Positions 7,391-16,360 of a DNA stretch of 17,614 nt are shown here, piece after piece. Under the pieces are notes generated by a model, which searched no databases, was not told where the DNA came from, and saw only the letters and a program-made list of their open reading frames with translations. Both the position numbers and the translations under genes were made by a program. Location of the stretch: assembly GCA_041687475.1 (NCBI GenBank), contig JAWLBW010000065.1, positions 1 to 17,614 on the forward strand. The letters are read 5' to 3'. The DNA is from JAWLBW01 sp041687475. GTDB lineage: Bacteria > J088 > JAWLBW01. The stretch's first letter is position 1; every line of letters begins with the position of its first letter.

Positions 7391-7540
7391 AAACTCTCCT
7401 TTTGTTCGAAGAGTCAGCGAATACCGTGCCAGCGTTGTTCGGGAAAGGAGCTGCGCCCACGAATAAGGCAGCCGGGTTTACTTCAGCGGGGCAGGCAGCG
7501 ACGGGGCCGCGTCGGGCGAGGAAGGGAAAACCGGACCTTT

Positions 7541-7581
7541 CCCCCCCGAGGAGAAAGAAATCGGGGGGCCTTGGCCCCCCG
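7541..7581 (-). terminator. Terminator-like hairpin after rpoD, with an alternative pairing
   Basis: On the minus strand CGGGGGGCC (7573-7581) pairs with GGCCCCCCG (7562-7570) across a two-base centre, so the real loop opens the last pairs. It is followed by a U-rich GATTTCTTTCT. It lies 10 bp after the rpoD stop. The C-run arm can also pair with TCGGGGGGG further downstream (7541-7549), giving two mutually exclusive structures. The U-tract is imperfect, so termination may be partial. Confidence 0.6.
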
Positions 7582-7591
7582 GAATGCCTGC

Positions 7592-9337
<1,746 letters not shown>

Positions 9338-9380
9338 TTGCACCCCTCCTCAAACGGCAACGTTGCTTACCCTAAACAAC

Positions 9381-9425
9381 GCAAAAACAATTTCGACGGT
9401 CGATACAGGGCGTGCCACCGTCGAA
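9381..9425 (-). terminator. Intercistronic terminator/attenuator between dnaG and rpoD
   Basis: On the minus strand TTCGACGGT (9417-9425) pairs perfectly with ACCGTCGAA (9392-9400) over a 16-base loop and is followed by ATTGTTTTTGC. A second small hairpin, CGTTG/CAACG (9361-9381), follows before the rpoD ribosome binding site. The structure is terminator-like but lies inside the operon, so it probably acts as a partial terminator or processing site. Confidence 0.65.
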
Positions 9426-9437
9426 CCCTGTCTCCTT

Positions 9438-11243
9438 TCAATGCACCCGGGTCAACAGCTCCAACGATCGATTTCGTCGCAGGCCTTCACGCAGCTCCTG
9501 TAGGCGCATGACCTCCTGCTGCGTCGCAACGGCGTCGCTGTCTCTCCCTTGAAGCAACTCAAGCTTCTTGACTCGCACCTGGTCTTCCAGGTAGCGGATA
9601 AAAATGACCGACAAGGCATCGAGCAGAACCTGATCGGAAATTTCGTCGTGAATTCCCTCAGGCGGCCCCTCGACCTGCCACCGGTCGATATGTACGCGCA
9701 GTTCTTCGTCGGCGTATAACGCCTCGGAAACCTCTTTCACCTCACCCTCGCGCTCTTCGTGCTCGAGCAGAATGGCCGCGGCACGGCGCAGCAGAGGGTC
9801 GGAAAACTTGTCGACCAGCTTCACGTCGCGGAAGGCGCGAATCAGCCGCGGGTAGTGAAGCAGAAGCTTGATGACCATGACTTCTTCGTTGGGAAACCGC
9901 GCCAGATTCTTCGGCGGCGCCGGCGGCGGCGAACCCGGTTTCCGATCGGCGTCCTGAACGAGCTTGCCGGCAATCTGGCGACGCAGGCTTACCTCGTCGA
10001 AATTCGACCACTCGGAAATCATCTTGAGATAGAGCCCCCGCTCGAGCGGGTCGCGCAGGCGGGCAATCATGTCGAGGGCTTCACGCACGAACGCGGCCAC
10101 GCCCGGGGCATCCTTCTGGGTTGCCGCCCAACGCTGCCGGAGGAAATACCCCACCAGCGGCTCGGGGCTCGCCAACAGTTCGCGCAGCCGATCGGCCCCA
10201 TGACGGTCGATATAATCGTCGGGATCGAGATTGTCTTCGAGGCGAATCATACGGGCGGGAATGCCGGTTTCGAGCACCAGTTCCATGGCCCGCTGCGCCG
10301 CCTTTTCGCCCGCGTTGTCGCCGTCGAAGAGAAACACCACCGACCGGGCGTAACGTTGCACCCGTTCGAGATGCTCGCGCGTCAGGGCCGTGCCCAGCGG
10401 CGCCACGACATTGCGAATGCCGTTCTGCCAGAGCTTGATGAGATCCATGTAGCCTTCGACGAAGATGGCCGTGCCCTCACGCCCCATGGCGGGAACCGAC
10501 TGCGGCAGCCCGTACAGGGTCTGCCCCTTCTTGAAGGAGATGGATTCTGGGGAATTCAGGTATTTGGGCTTGTCGTCGGGCCCCAGCGCCCGGCCACCGA
10601 ACGCCACGACGTGGCCCCGGTGGTCGTTGATGGGAAACAGCAGCCGGTTGCGAAACAGGTCGAACCAGTCGCGCTTGCGCGAAATCAGGCCGGCCTCGGC
10701 GGCCAGTTCGAGGCTGAGCCCCTTCTTGCGAAGGAAGTCGGTCAGGGTATTCCACCCCTCGGGGGCGAAACCGAGTTGGAATTCTACGATGGCGGCCATG
10801 TCGACGCCGCGTTCGGCCAGATAGGCCCGGGCGCCCTCGGCAAGAGACGATTTGAGCAGAATCTTGTGGTAGAACTCGGCCACGACCGACTGCAGGCGCT
10901 CCATCTGCTGCCGTCGCGAGCGCTGGCGCTCCCACTCGGGGTTGACCTTGCGTTCCGTAAGGGGAACGCCCGCAAGGCGGGCGAGTTCTTCGACGGCCTC
11001 GGGAAAGGACAGGCCGCGCATCTGCATGAGAAAACTGAAGGCGTCGCCGTGGGCCTGGCAACCGAAGCAGTAGAAAACGCCCTTGGCCTCGTTGACTGAG
11101 AAGCTGGGCGATTTCTCCTGGTGGAAGGGACACAGGCCCACGTGGTTTCTCCCCGAGCGGCGAAGGTTGGTAAACCTTCCGATGAGATCGACGATGTTCA
11201 GTCGCCGCTTGATCTCGTCGATGTCGGGGCCGTGCAGACTCAT
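9438..11243 (-). CDS. dnaG: DNA primase
   Basis: The bacterial primase, 601 residues, makes the RNA primers for replication forks. The N-terminal CHC2 zinc finger has Cys38, His41 (CPFH), Cys59 and Cys62 (CFGC). The TOPRIM core has EGYMD (263-267), DGDNAGEKAAQRA (307-319) and the LDPDDYI acidic motif (339-345). A proline-rich linker (438-445) leads to a C-terminal helical domain, expected to bind the DnaB helicase. ATG 11243 overlaps the yqeY stop codon as ATGA, so translation is probably coupled to yqeY. rpoD follows 100 bp downstream. The length and all catalytic motifs are normal. Confidence 0.97.
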   Translation of the reverse strand: MSLHGPDIDEIKRRLNIVDLIGRFTNLRRSGRNHVGLCPFHQEKSPSFSVNEAKGVFYCFGCQAHGDAFSFLMQMRGLSFPEAVEELARLAGVPLTERKVNPEWERQRSRRQQMERLQSVVAEFYHKILLKSSLAEGARAYLAERGVDMAAIVEFQLGFAPEGWNTLTDFLRKKGLSLELAAEAGLISRKRDWFDLFRNRLLFPINDHRGHVVAFGGRALGPDDKPKYLNSPESISFKKGQTLYGLPQSVPAMGREGTAIFVEGYMDLIKLWQNGIRNVVAPLGTALTREHLERVQRYARSVVFLFDGDNAGEKAAQRAMELVLETGIPARMIRLEDNLDPDDYIDRHGADRLRELLASPEPLVGYFLRQRWAATQKDAPGVAAFVREALDMIARLRDPLERGLYLKMISEWSNFDEVSLRRQIAGKLVQDADRKPGSPPPAPPKNLARFPNEEVMVIKLLLHYPRLIRAFRDVKLVDKFSDPLLRRAAAILLEHEEREGEVKEVSEALYADEELRVHIDRWQVEGPPEGIHDEISDQVLLDALSVIFIRYLEDQVRVKKLELLQGRDSDAVATQQEVMRLQELREGLRRNRSLELLTRVH

Positions 11244-11686
11244 GCCGTCAATTTGCTCCGTACCACGTCGTTGACCAGCTTACCGTCGGCGCGGCCCTTC
11301 GTCTGGGGAACCAGAATGCGCATGACCTTGCCCATATCGCCGGCCCCCTGGGCGCCCGACTCGGCAATGGCCTCGTCGACCAGCTTTTCGATCTCGTCCT
11401 GCGACATCTGCGCCGGAAGGTAGGCCTCGATGAAGGCCAACTCTTCGCGCTCGCGATCGGCCACGTCGGAACGGCCCGCGGCCTCGGCTTCGGCAATGGC
11501 GTCCTTGCGTTTCTTGACCATAGACGCAACGGCATCCATGGCTTCGGAATCTTCGAGGGGCGCGCGCTTGTCGATTTCACGATTCTTCAGATCGGCCATC
11601 AGGCTGCGAATGACGGTCAGGCGCATCTGCTCCTTCGCGCGCATGGCCGATTTCATGTCTTCTTTCAGTTGGTCAAGGATGCTCAT
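11240..11686 (-). CDS. yqeY: GatB/YqeY domain-containing protein
   Basis: A 148-residue cytoplasmic protein of the YqeY family, related to the tRNA-binding tail domain of the amidotransferase subunit GatB. Its biochemical role is not established; tRNA-related action is inferred from the homology. Family features are the N-terminal helix MSILDQLKEDMKSAMRAKE, the RLTVIRSLMADLKNREID segment, the FIEAYLPAQMSQDEIEKLV centre and the KGRADGKLVNDVVRS ending (KG.ADG motif). Start ATG 11686 aligns with known YqeY N-termini; AAGGA lies about ten bases upstream and GGAG very close. The open frame extends to 11764, but that stretch would overlap the promoter region. It is first in the operon with dnaG and rpoD, where this family is often found. 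Confidence 0.93.
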   Translation of the reverse strand: MSILDQLKEDMKSAMRAKEQMRLTVIRSLMADLKNREIDKRAPLEDSEAMDAVASMVKKRKDAIAEAEAAGRSDVADREREELAFIEAYLPAQMSQDEIEKLVDEAIAESGAQGAGDMGKVMRILVPQTKGRADGKLVNDVVRSKLTA

Positions 11687-11764
11687 GACTCCAAATTCCT
11701 TGCCTGGCGCGGCTTTTGAGCGACCGGGCAGCATGCCGCCTGTCGCGCCGGAAACGATTATCAC

Positions 11765-11793
11765 AACGTATCAGCTTCTACCCAAAGCGTCAA
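11765..11793 (-). promoter_or_regulatory. Candidate promoter of the yqeY-dnaG-rpoD operon
   Basis: TTGACG (11788-11793) and TACGTT (11765-11770) are separated by 17 bp, and the -10 is preceded by TGA, giving an extended -10 (TGnTACGTT). The hexamer itself is poor (3 of 6), so the extension and the spacing carry the call. Start of transcription would be near 11758, about 70 nt before the yqeY ATG. Confidence 0.45.
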
Positions 11794-11895
11794 GAAACTC
11801 CAAATCAGCATGAGATCGGGAACGATCCCAACGACTTACGGCGTCGCCAATTTCGGCCTATAACCAACGGCTAATCGGGAGCCGACGGCGACCGC

Positions 11896-12576
11896 CTACG
11901 AAGCCGTTTTCTGCCCTCTCGATGCCTTCTCGTCCAGTCCCGAACGGCCGAAGCGCCGGCGCAGCTCTTCGTAAATTTCCTCGGGCGGAATGTCGTGGCC
12001 GGCCAACAGCACGAGCGAGTGAAACCAGAGGTCGGCGGCTTCGTGCACCAGCTCGCGTCGCTCGAGCGAGCGGCGGCTGGCGTCGATGAGTTCGCCGGCC
12101 TCTTCTTCTACCTTGGCGTACACCGCTTCGAGCCCCTTGTCGAAGAGCGAGCGAACGTACGACTTCTCGCCACCGGCGTCACGGCGGGCAAGAATGGTGT
12201 CATAAACCTGGCGCAGCATCTGGCCCGCGGCCGGCGGCTGCTCCGACTCGCCCTCGGGCGTCACGAAAAAGCAGGTCGGGTGCCCGGTGTGACAGGCCGC
12301 CCCGGTCTGGTCGACGAGGAGCAAGACGGTGTCGCCGTCGCAATCGAGGCGCACCTCGCGCACCCGCTGCAGGTGGCCCGAGGTCTCACCCTTCTTCCAC
12401 AGGCTGTTGCGCGAGCGGCTGAAATAGTGGGCCTCGCCGGTTTCAAGCGTACGCCGCAGGGCTTCTTCGTTCTGCCAGGCCAGCATGAGCACGACACCGG
12501 AAACGGCGTCGCGGGCCACGGCCGGAACGAGACCGCGACCGTCGAATTTGACCTGCTTCAAAAAACTGTCAGTCAT
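11896..12576 (-). CDS. hisIE: Bifunctional phosphoribosyl-AMP cyclohydrolase / phosphoribosyl-ATP pyrophosphatase
   Basis: A fused enzyme of 226 residues for steps 2 and 3 of histidine synthesis, in the cytoplasm. The N-terminal HisI part (1-110) has WQNEEALRRTLETGEAHYFSRSRNSLWKKGETSG, DCDGD (78-82) and zinc ligands Cys79, Cys95 and Cys102 (CHTGHPTC). The C-terminal HisE part (about 117-210) has SYVRSLFDKG, the acidic helix KVEEEAGE (155-162) and HEAADLWFH (178-186), the metal-binding motifs of the MazG-like fold. Start ATG 12576 aligns with the family; a GTG at 12621 would add an unrelated leader. GGGGAA lies about ten bases upstream. It is not next to other his genes here and has its own promoter at 12803-12832. 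Confidence 0.95.
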   Translation of the reverse strand: MTDSFLKQVKFDGRGLVPAVARDAVSGVVLMLAWQNEEALRRTLETGEAHYFSRSRNSLWKKGETSGHLQRVREVRLDCDGDTVLLLVDQTGAACHTGHPTCFFVTPEGESEQPPAAGQMLRQVYDTILARRDAGGEKSYVRSLFDKGLEAVYAKVEEEAGELIDASRRSLERRELVHEAADLWFHSLVLLAGHDIPPEEIYEELRRRFGRSGLDEKASRGQKTAS

Positions 12577-12931
12577 CAGAAAAGGTTCCCCGTGAGGGAA
12601 AAACAGACAACAGTATCCCACCCGGGAAACGACAGCGGGCGGGAATGCGCTTTGTCGGCGAGCGCGCCCGTGGCACCATCCCGTGGATACCGGTAATCAG
12701 GGTACTTTGTAGCTTCGGCGGGTTCGGGCACCCGGCATCCGTGCGCCGGTTTCAACTGTGGCAGCGGTAGACCCGGAGGCGAGACGTAGCCGGCGCAACT
12801 CCATTATACAAGCGCTTCACCCACCGAGGCAACGGGCTTCGGCTAATGGGCGGCACGGGCCTTGGCTTCGCCTTGCAGAAATGGTCAAGGGCAAGGCGAA
12901 TTCCGTGCGAGGCAGAACGCATACTACCGGG
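12577..12931. other. Non-coding stretch with the hisIE leader
   Basis: No gene is visible in these 355 bases. On the minus strand a good promoter (12803-12832) starts a leader of about 220 nt to hisIE. The first 56 nt can close into a stem, TGCGCCGG (12790-12797) with CCGGCGCA (12742-12749), which also appears as an 8 bp inverted repeat on the plus strand. A palindrome, CCCGGGTTTAACCCGG, overlaps the stop codon of the acyltransferase but has no U-tract. I could not match the leader to a known riboswitch, T-box, tRNA, 6S or SRP RNA. Confidence 0.4.
12803..12832 (-). promoter_or_regulatory. Sigma-70 promoter for hisIE
   Basis: A perfect TATAAT (12803-12808) lies 18 bp downstream of TTGCCT (12827-12832, 4 of 6), reading toward hisIE. 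It is the clearest -10 box in the window. The start near 12796 coincides with the first base of a stem-forming 8-mer. The long leader is unusual for a compact region. Confidence 0.65.
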
Positions 12932-13873
12932 TTAAACCCGGGCCTGAGGCGTAACGACCGAGCGGCGGAAGCCGTCGGCGGTTTCCTGCTCGTCGGCGTG
13001 AATCTTGAACCGATCGTGCAACCAGAAGTAGGCTTCGGGGTTCTCGCCAATCCACTCGGTAATGGGATCGTTGATGGCCTGGGTCAAGGCCTGCACATCT
13101 TTCTCGTAGTCGCCCGTGGGCTCGCAGGTTACCGGCGGGTAAAAGCGGAATACCATGCCTTCGGGACGCCGGAACACCCGGATGGGCAGGGCCGGCAGAC
13201 CGTGACGCAGGGCAAGAATGGCCGCCCCCGGCATGGCCGACACCGGATTGCCGCGCACGTTGATCCATACCCCCTTGGCCCGGGCCGCCCGCTGATCGAC
13301 GAACATGCCGATGTCGAGATCCCGATCGCGGCTTTCTTCGAGCACGGCCAGTGCGCCGCGTTGGTTCACGGCGTGCACGCCGAACTTGCTCCGGCGCCAT
13401 TTGATGCGGTCATCGATGTAGCGGTTGTGAATGCGCTTCATGACGACGTGAAAGGGCCTTCGAAGCAGATGGGGAAACACGGTGGCCCATTCCCACATGG
13501 CCTGGTGGCCGCCGTAAAGAATGACGGGCCGCCCGCCCCGATGGGCCTCTTCATAATGTTCGAGGCCCTCGAGCTTCACGTATTTCTCGACATTCGCCGG
13601 CGTAAGGTTTTCGCCCCAGGCGAATTCGCCGATGGCCATGCCCATGCCCACATAGGCATCGCGTACGCCCTGTTCAAAGCGTTTCTCATTCCACGTATCG
13701 CCGTAAAAGGCCCGGAGGTTGCGCTCGACCACCTTACGCCGAAGCGGAAGAACCCGGTAGAAGAACAGCCCCAGGCCGGCACCCAGGCGCCGCGCCCATT
13801 GGAGCGAACCGAGACGAAAGGGAATGAAGGCCGCCCGGAAAACGAGATAGGTAAGAAAGTCGCCGATTTTCAT
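12932..13873 (-). CDS. Lysophospholipid / lipid A biosynthesis acyltransferase (LpxL/HtrB family)
   Basis: An inner-membrane-associated acyltransferase of 313 residues, expected to add a secondary acyl chain to a lipid A precursor on the cytoplasmic face. An N-terminal hydrophobic helix (about 4-20) is followed by the family core: the catalytic H-X4-E motif in GGHQAMWEW (His123, Glu128), RIHNRYIDDRI (147-157), GMFVDQ (189-194) and a C-terminal AYFWLHDRFK (281-290). The family usually has 290-320 residues. Start ATG 13873 is preceded by no clear ribosome binding site, and a -10 box lies only 10 bases upstream, so the mRNA may be nearly leaderless. Longer in-frame starts up to 14164 would run into the divergent lipoprotein gene. 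Chain-length specificity (lauroyl or myristoyl) cannot be read from sequence; related families acylate other lysophospholipids or ornithine lipids. Confidence 0.88.
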   Translation of the reverse strand: MKIGDFLTYLVFRAAFIPFRLGSLQWARRLGAGLGLFFYRVLPLRRKVVERNLRAFYGDTWNEKRFEQGVRDAYVGMGMAIGEFAWGENLTPANVEKYVKLEGLEHYEEAHRGGRPVILYGGHQAMWEWATVFPHLLRRPFHVVMKRIHNRYIDDRIKWRRSKFGVHAVNQRGALAVLEESRDRDLDIGMFVDQRAARAKGVWINVRGNPVSAMPGAAILALRHGLPALPIRVFRRPEGMVFRFYPPVTCEPTGDYEKDVQALTQAINDPITEWIGENPEAYFWLHDRFKIHADEQETADGFRRSVVTPQARV

Positions 13874-13883
13874 GCAGGCATCA

Positions 13884-13892
13884 ATTCTACCA
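13884..13892 (-). promoter_or_regulatory. Extended -10 promoter of the acyltransferase gene
   Basis: The minus strand reads TGGTAGAAT: TGn plus TAGAAT (5 of 6). No good -35 box is present, as is usual for extended -10 promoters. Transcription would begin near 13877, leaving about four bases before the ATG at 13873. Confidence 0.5.
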
Positions 13893-13946
13893 GCTTGCCC
13901 ACACCGGTCGCCATTGAGGCGACGAGGGAGAAAGCGGCGTGGCGGC

Positions 13947-13974
13947 TTGCTACCGGTGCGCGAATCGATAGAAT
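13947..13974 (+). promoter_or_regulatory. Promoter of the large lipoprotein gene, leaderless
   Basis: TTGCTA (13947-13952, 4 of 6) and TAGAAT (13969-13974, 5 of 6) are 16 bp apart. The usual start distance puts transcription at or next to the A of the ATG at 13981. No ribosome binding site precedes that ATG, which fits a leaderless message. Confidence 0.5.
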
Positions 13975-13980
13975 GTAGCC

Positions 13981-16218
13981 ATGTCACCTTACCGCCTGCT
14001 TTCCGGACTCGCGGCATTGCTGCTGGTCGCCACCGGTTGCTCACGCGACGACGAAGTCTGCTCGCTGGCCCCGGCAAAGACCGTCGAAATGACGATCGAT
14101 TACGGAAAAGCCGCGGTGCTGCGACCGCAGCTGTGCGAGGGCGTCGCCCCCGACAAGCCGGCATACCAGTGGTCGCTCGACCAGGAAGTGGTCAGCCGCG
14201 AGCGGCAACACACCTTTCTCGCCTGTCCGCGTTTCGTAGGCAAGACCCAGGCTGTCGACCTGGAACTTCGCGACGGTTCGCACCGCGCGCGCCAGCAGTG
14301 GAAGGTCACGGTGCGCGACACCCGCCCCGAGTATGCCTACTGCAGCCCCGGCTTCACCGCCCGCGAGGCCCTGAAGACCCTGCAGACGGGCGACTACCAC
14401 GGTAACGAAACGGGCAACGACTTCAAATCGGCCGTCGCCTGCCTCGATCGTATGCTCGCGACCTACCCCTGCGACATTGAAGTGGCCTTCTGGGCCGCCT
14501 GGGGAAACTTCGTGCTCTTTGCCGAGCAGGCACCCGCCCAGTTTGCGCTCAGCACGCTCAGCGAAGACGCACTGAGCGGCCTTTCCGACGAGGTTCTTGA
14601 CCCGCTCATCGACCGCTTCAAGCTTCTGGGTGCCGAAACTCCGGCCGGGTTCGAAGCGATCGCCTCGAAATTTCCGGTTCCCTTCATGGGCCTTCCGGGC
14701 ATGAGCCTGAATCCGGGCGGCGAGTGGGATCGCGGCGACATTCTGGCCGTGCTGGGAGCGTTGCAGCTCTTCAAGGGCGGCACCAAGTTTCTATCGGCCT
14801 ATGTCGGGTCGATTCGCTTTCTCCAACTTGCCTCGCGCCACGGACTGGGGCTGAACGGGCAGGCGCTGGCCGAGCTGCCCTACCTGCCCGATCCCTTCCA
14901 GAACGCGCTCATTCTGGAGCTGGAAAGCGACAATCGCTTCCTGACGCTGTACGAAGGCGACGACGGCGAAAAGCGACTGGCGGCCGCGCGCGAGAACCTT
15001 ATCGCCGGTCTGCAGAACGCGCGCTCGGCGCTCATCGCCATTCGCAGCGAAACCGACGACCAGGCCGACGATTTCCTTCGGTATTACGACTGCGGCGAAG
15101 ACGCCGTCTGCCCGCCCGAAGTGTCGCTCGACACGACGCGCGGCGATTCGGGTGAGCCGTTGCTCAAGGACGAAGGCACGCCGGGAAAATACGACGAGAA
15201 GACCGACGTCTACGCCGATCTCAACAGCAACGGTCGTTACGATCCCGCGTGGCTCGAGGCGGGCCCCGACGTGGGCGAGCTCGATTCGCGCTACACCGAG
15301 GGCGAAGCCCTCGGCACCGACGCCCTGGCCCCGGGCATACCCCGTATCGCGGTATCGGTGCCCCGCTACGTACTCGACCTGCTGGCCGATCTGGCCGCGA
15401 ACCTCGAGGGCCCCGGAGCGCTTGATCTGGCTCGCTACCTGCAGCTGTCGCCCAGTCAGATCGTACAGCTTTCGCTGGTGGCCGGCCTCAACATACCCGA
15501 TATCCGGATGAGCCGCTGGTTTGAAGGACCCCGCGACCCGCGCGACTTCCTGCCTTTGTGGAACCGGGAATCGCGCCTCTTCTTCGTCGACAGAGAGGAA
15601 GAGCGCTGGCATGACCACGGTCTCGATCAGACGCCTGACGCAGAGGAAACCGATCGCCCCGACGACACCGACTGTGTCACCGAACAGGACCCCAACGGCG
15701 ACAATTTCAACCCGCTGACCAACCCCTCGGACGACTGCGACAACGACGAAGACGGCTTAACCGACGAAACCGACAGCTCGGGCCGCAGCCGCGATCTCGG
15801 CACCGAAGGCAACGGCATGTTCGACTTCCAGGACATCAATGGGAACAGGCGTCACGACAAAGGCGAACGTGCCGAAGAATTTATTGACGAGGGGCTGATT
15901 ACCGGTGGCGCTTCGGTCACGGGCGCCGGCAACGAGCGCTGGGACGCCGAAGACATCGAGCACCGCTGGCCCAAGGGCAACGACGTGGGGGGGCGCCAGG
16001 TCGAGCTTACCCGCGACCCGCCCAACGGCGTGTATCAGGACATACCGACACCACTTGTCGACCCCATTTACTATTTCTTTCCCGATGCCCAGTTCAACGG
16101 CGTGGTCATTTTCCCGCAGCCCACGCAGGGGCGCACCGGCGAGTACCTGACGCACAACGCCGAGCTCATGCGCTTCGTCTCGAAGCTGGTGCAGGCCCGG
16201 CGAGACTCGCTGCGATGA
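13981..16218 (+). CDS. Large acidic lipoprotein with calcium-loop-like motifs, function unknown
   Basis: A 745-residue protein with a lipoprotein signal peptide (MSPYRLLSGLAALLLVATGC, Cys20), so probably membrane-anchored and exported. An N-terminal cysteine-containing beta-rich region (about 27-113) is followed by a TPR-like helical stretch (about 126-180, AREALKTLQTGDY ... FKSAVACLDRMLATYP) and more helices up to about 360. Acidic loops follow: DLNSNGRYDPAWLE (413-426), DPNGDNFNP (570-578), DCDNDEDGLTDE (585-596) and DINGNRRHDKGE (618-629). These resemble EF-hand, dockerin or thrombospondin type 3 calcium loops. The C-terminus (about 690-745) returns to a globular part. The region 555-665 is almost entirely D, E, N, G and R. 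I do not recognise the whole protein. Start ATG 13981 follows from the signal peptide. It is divergent from the acyltransferase, and no gene follows it closely. Confidence 0.85.
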   Translation: MSPYRLLSGLAALLLVATGCSRDDEVCSLAPAKTVEMTIDYGKAAVLRPQLCEGVAPDKPAYQWSLDQEVVSRERQHTFLACPRFVGKTQAVDLELRDGSHRARQQWKVTVRDTRPEYAYCSPGFTAREALKTLQTGDYHGNETGNDFKSAVACLDRMLATYPCDIEVAFWAAWGNFVLFAEQAPAQFALSTLSEDALSGLSDEVLDPLIDRFKLLGAETPAGFEAIASKFPVPFMGLPGMSLNPGGEWDRGDILAVLGALQLFKGGTKFLSAYVGSIRFLQLASRHGLGLNGQALAELPYLPDPFQNALILELESDNRFLTLYEGDDGEKRLAAARENLIAGLQNARSALIAIRSETDDQADDFLRYYDCGEDAVCPPEVSLDTTRGDSGEPLLKDEGTPGKYDEKTDVYADLNSNGRYDPAWLEAGPDVGELDSRYTEGEALGTDALAPGIPRIAVSVPRYVLDLLADLAANLEGPGALDLARYLQLSPSQIVQLSLVAGLNIPDIRMSRWFEGPRDPRDFLPLWNRESRLFFVDREEERWHDHGLDQTPDAEETDRPDDTDCVTEQDPNGDNFNPLTNPSDDCDNDEDGLTDETDSSGRSRDLGTEGNGMFDFQDINGNRRHDKGERAEEFIDEGLITGGASVTGAGNERWDAEDIEHRWPKGNDVGGRQVELTRDPPNGVYQDIPTPLVDPIYYFFPDAQFNGVVIFPQPTQGRTGEYLTHNAELMRFVSKLVQARRDSLR

Positions 16219-16360
16219 CGTACTGCACGGCTACGTGCTGCACGGTTGGACGGGGTGATACGATTCGTGCTGCACGGTCGGACGTGTGACCCGACGGTTG
16301 TACGGTCGAACGATCGTGATACGTGATACGTGATACGGTTCGTGCTGCACGGTTGCACGG
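16218..16360. repeat. Degenerate short-repeat patch (CGTGCTGCACGGT and CGTGATA units)
   Basis: CGTGCTGCACGGT occurs exactly at 16234-16246, 16266-16278 and 16341-16353. Around the last two copies the match extends to 24 bases (from GATACG, at 16258 and 16333) with two differences. CGTGATA occurs three times in tandem at 16315-16335. The trinucleotide ACG recurs every 6-14 bases, often 7-8, through the whole patch. There is no fixed spacer or repeat pair of CRISPR type. Similar heptad-like intergenic repeats occur in many environmental bacterial genomes (from memory); their origin is unclear. Confidence 0.75.

Noticed and set aside
9759..11099. Plus-strand open frame opposite dnaG
   Set aside because: Antisense shadow of dnaG; no start signals and no recognisable domain.
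11687..11895. rpsU upstream of yqeY
   Set aside because: The gap is too short once the promoter is placed, and neither strand gives a basic S21-like frame.
12716..12738. tRNA T-arm-like segment, CGGGTTCGGGCACCCG
   Set aside because: The loop length does not fit a T-loop and no acceptor, D or anticodon arms can be placed around it.
12742..12797. Cobalamin riboswitch or 6S RNA in the hisIE leader
   Set aside because: A GCCACAG segment and the flanking stems hint at such RNAs, but the rest of the consensus boxes and the overall fold are missing.
12758..13978. Plus-strand open frame opposite the acyltransferase, running to just before the large lipoprotein
   Set aside because: It is antisense to a gene with clear acyltransferase motifs and has no family features. 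The lipoprotein promoter lies within its end.
16234..16353. CRISPR-like repeats
   Set aside because: The copies are 13 bases long at irregular spacing (32 and 75 bp), with repeats inside the spacers and no cas gene nearby.
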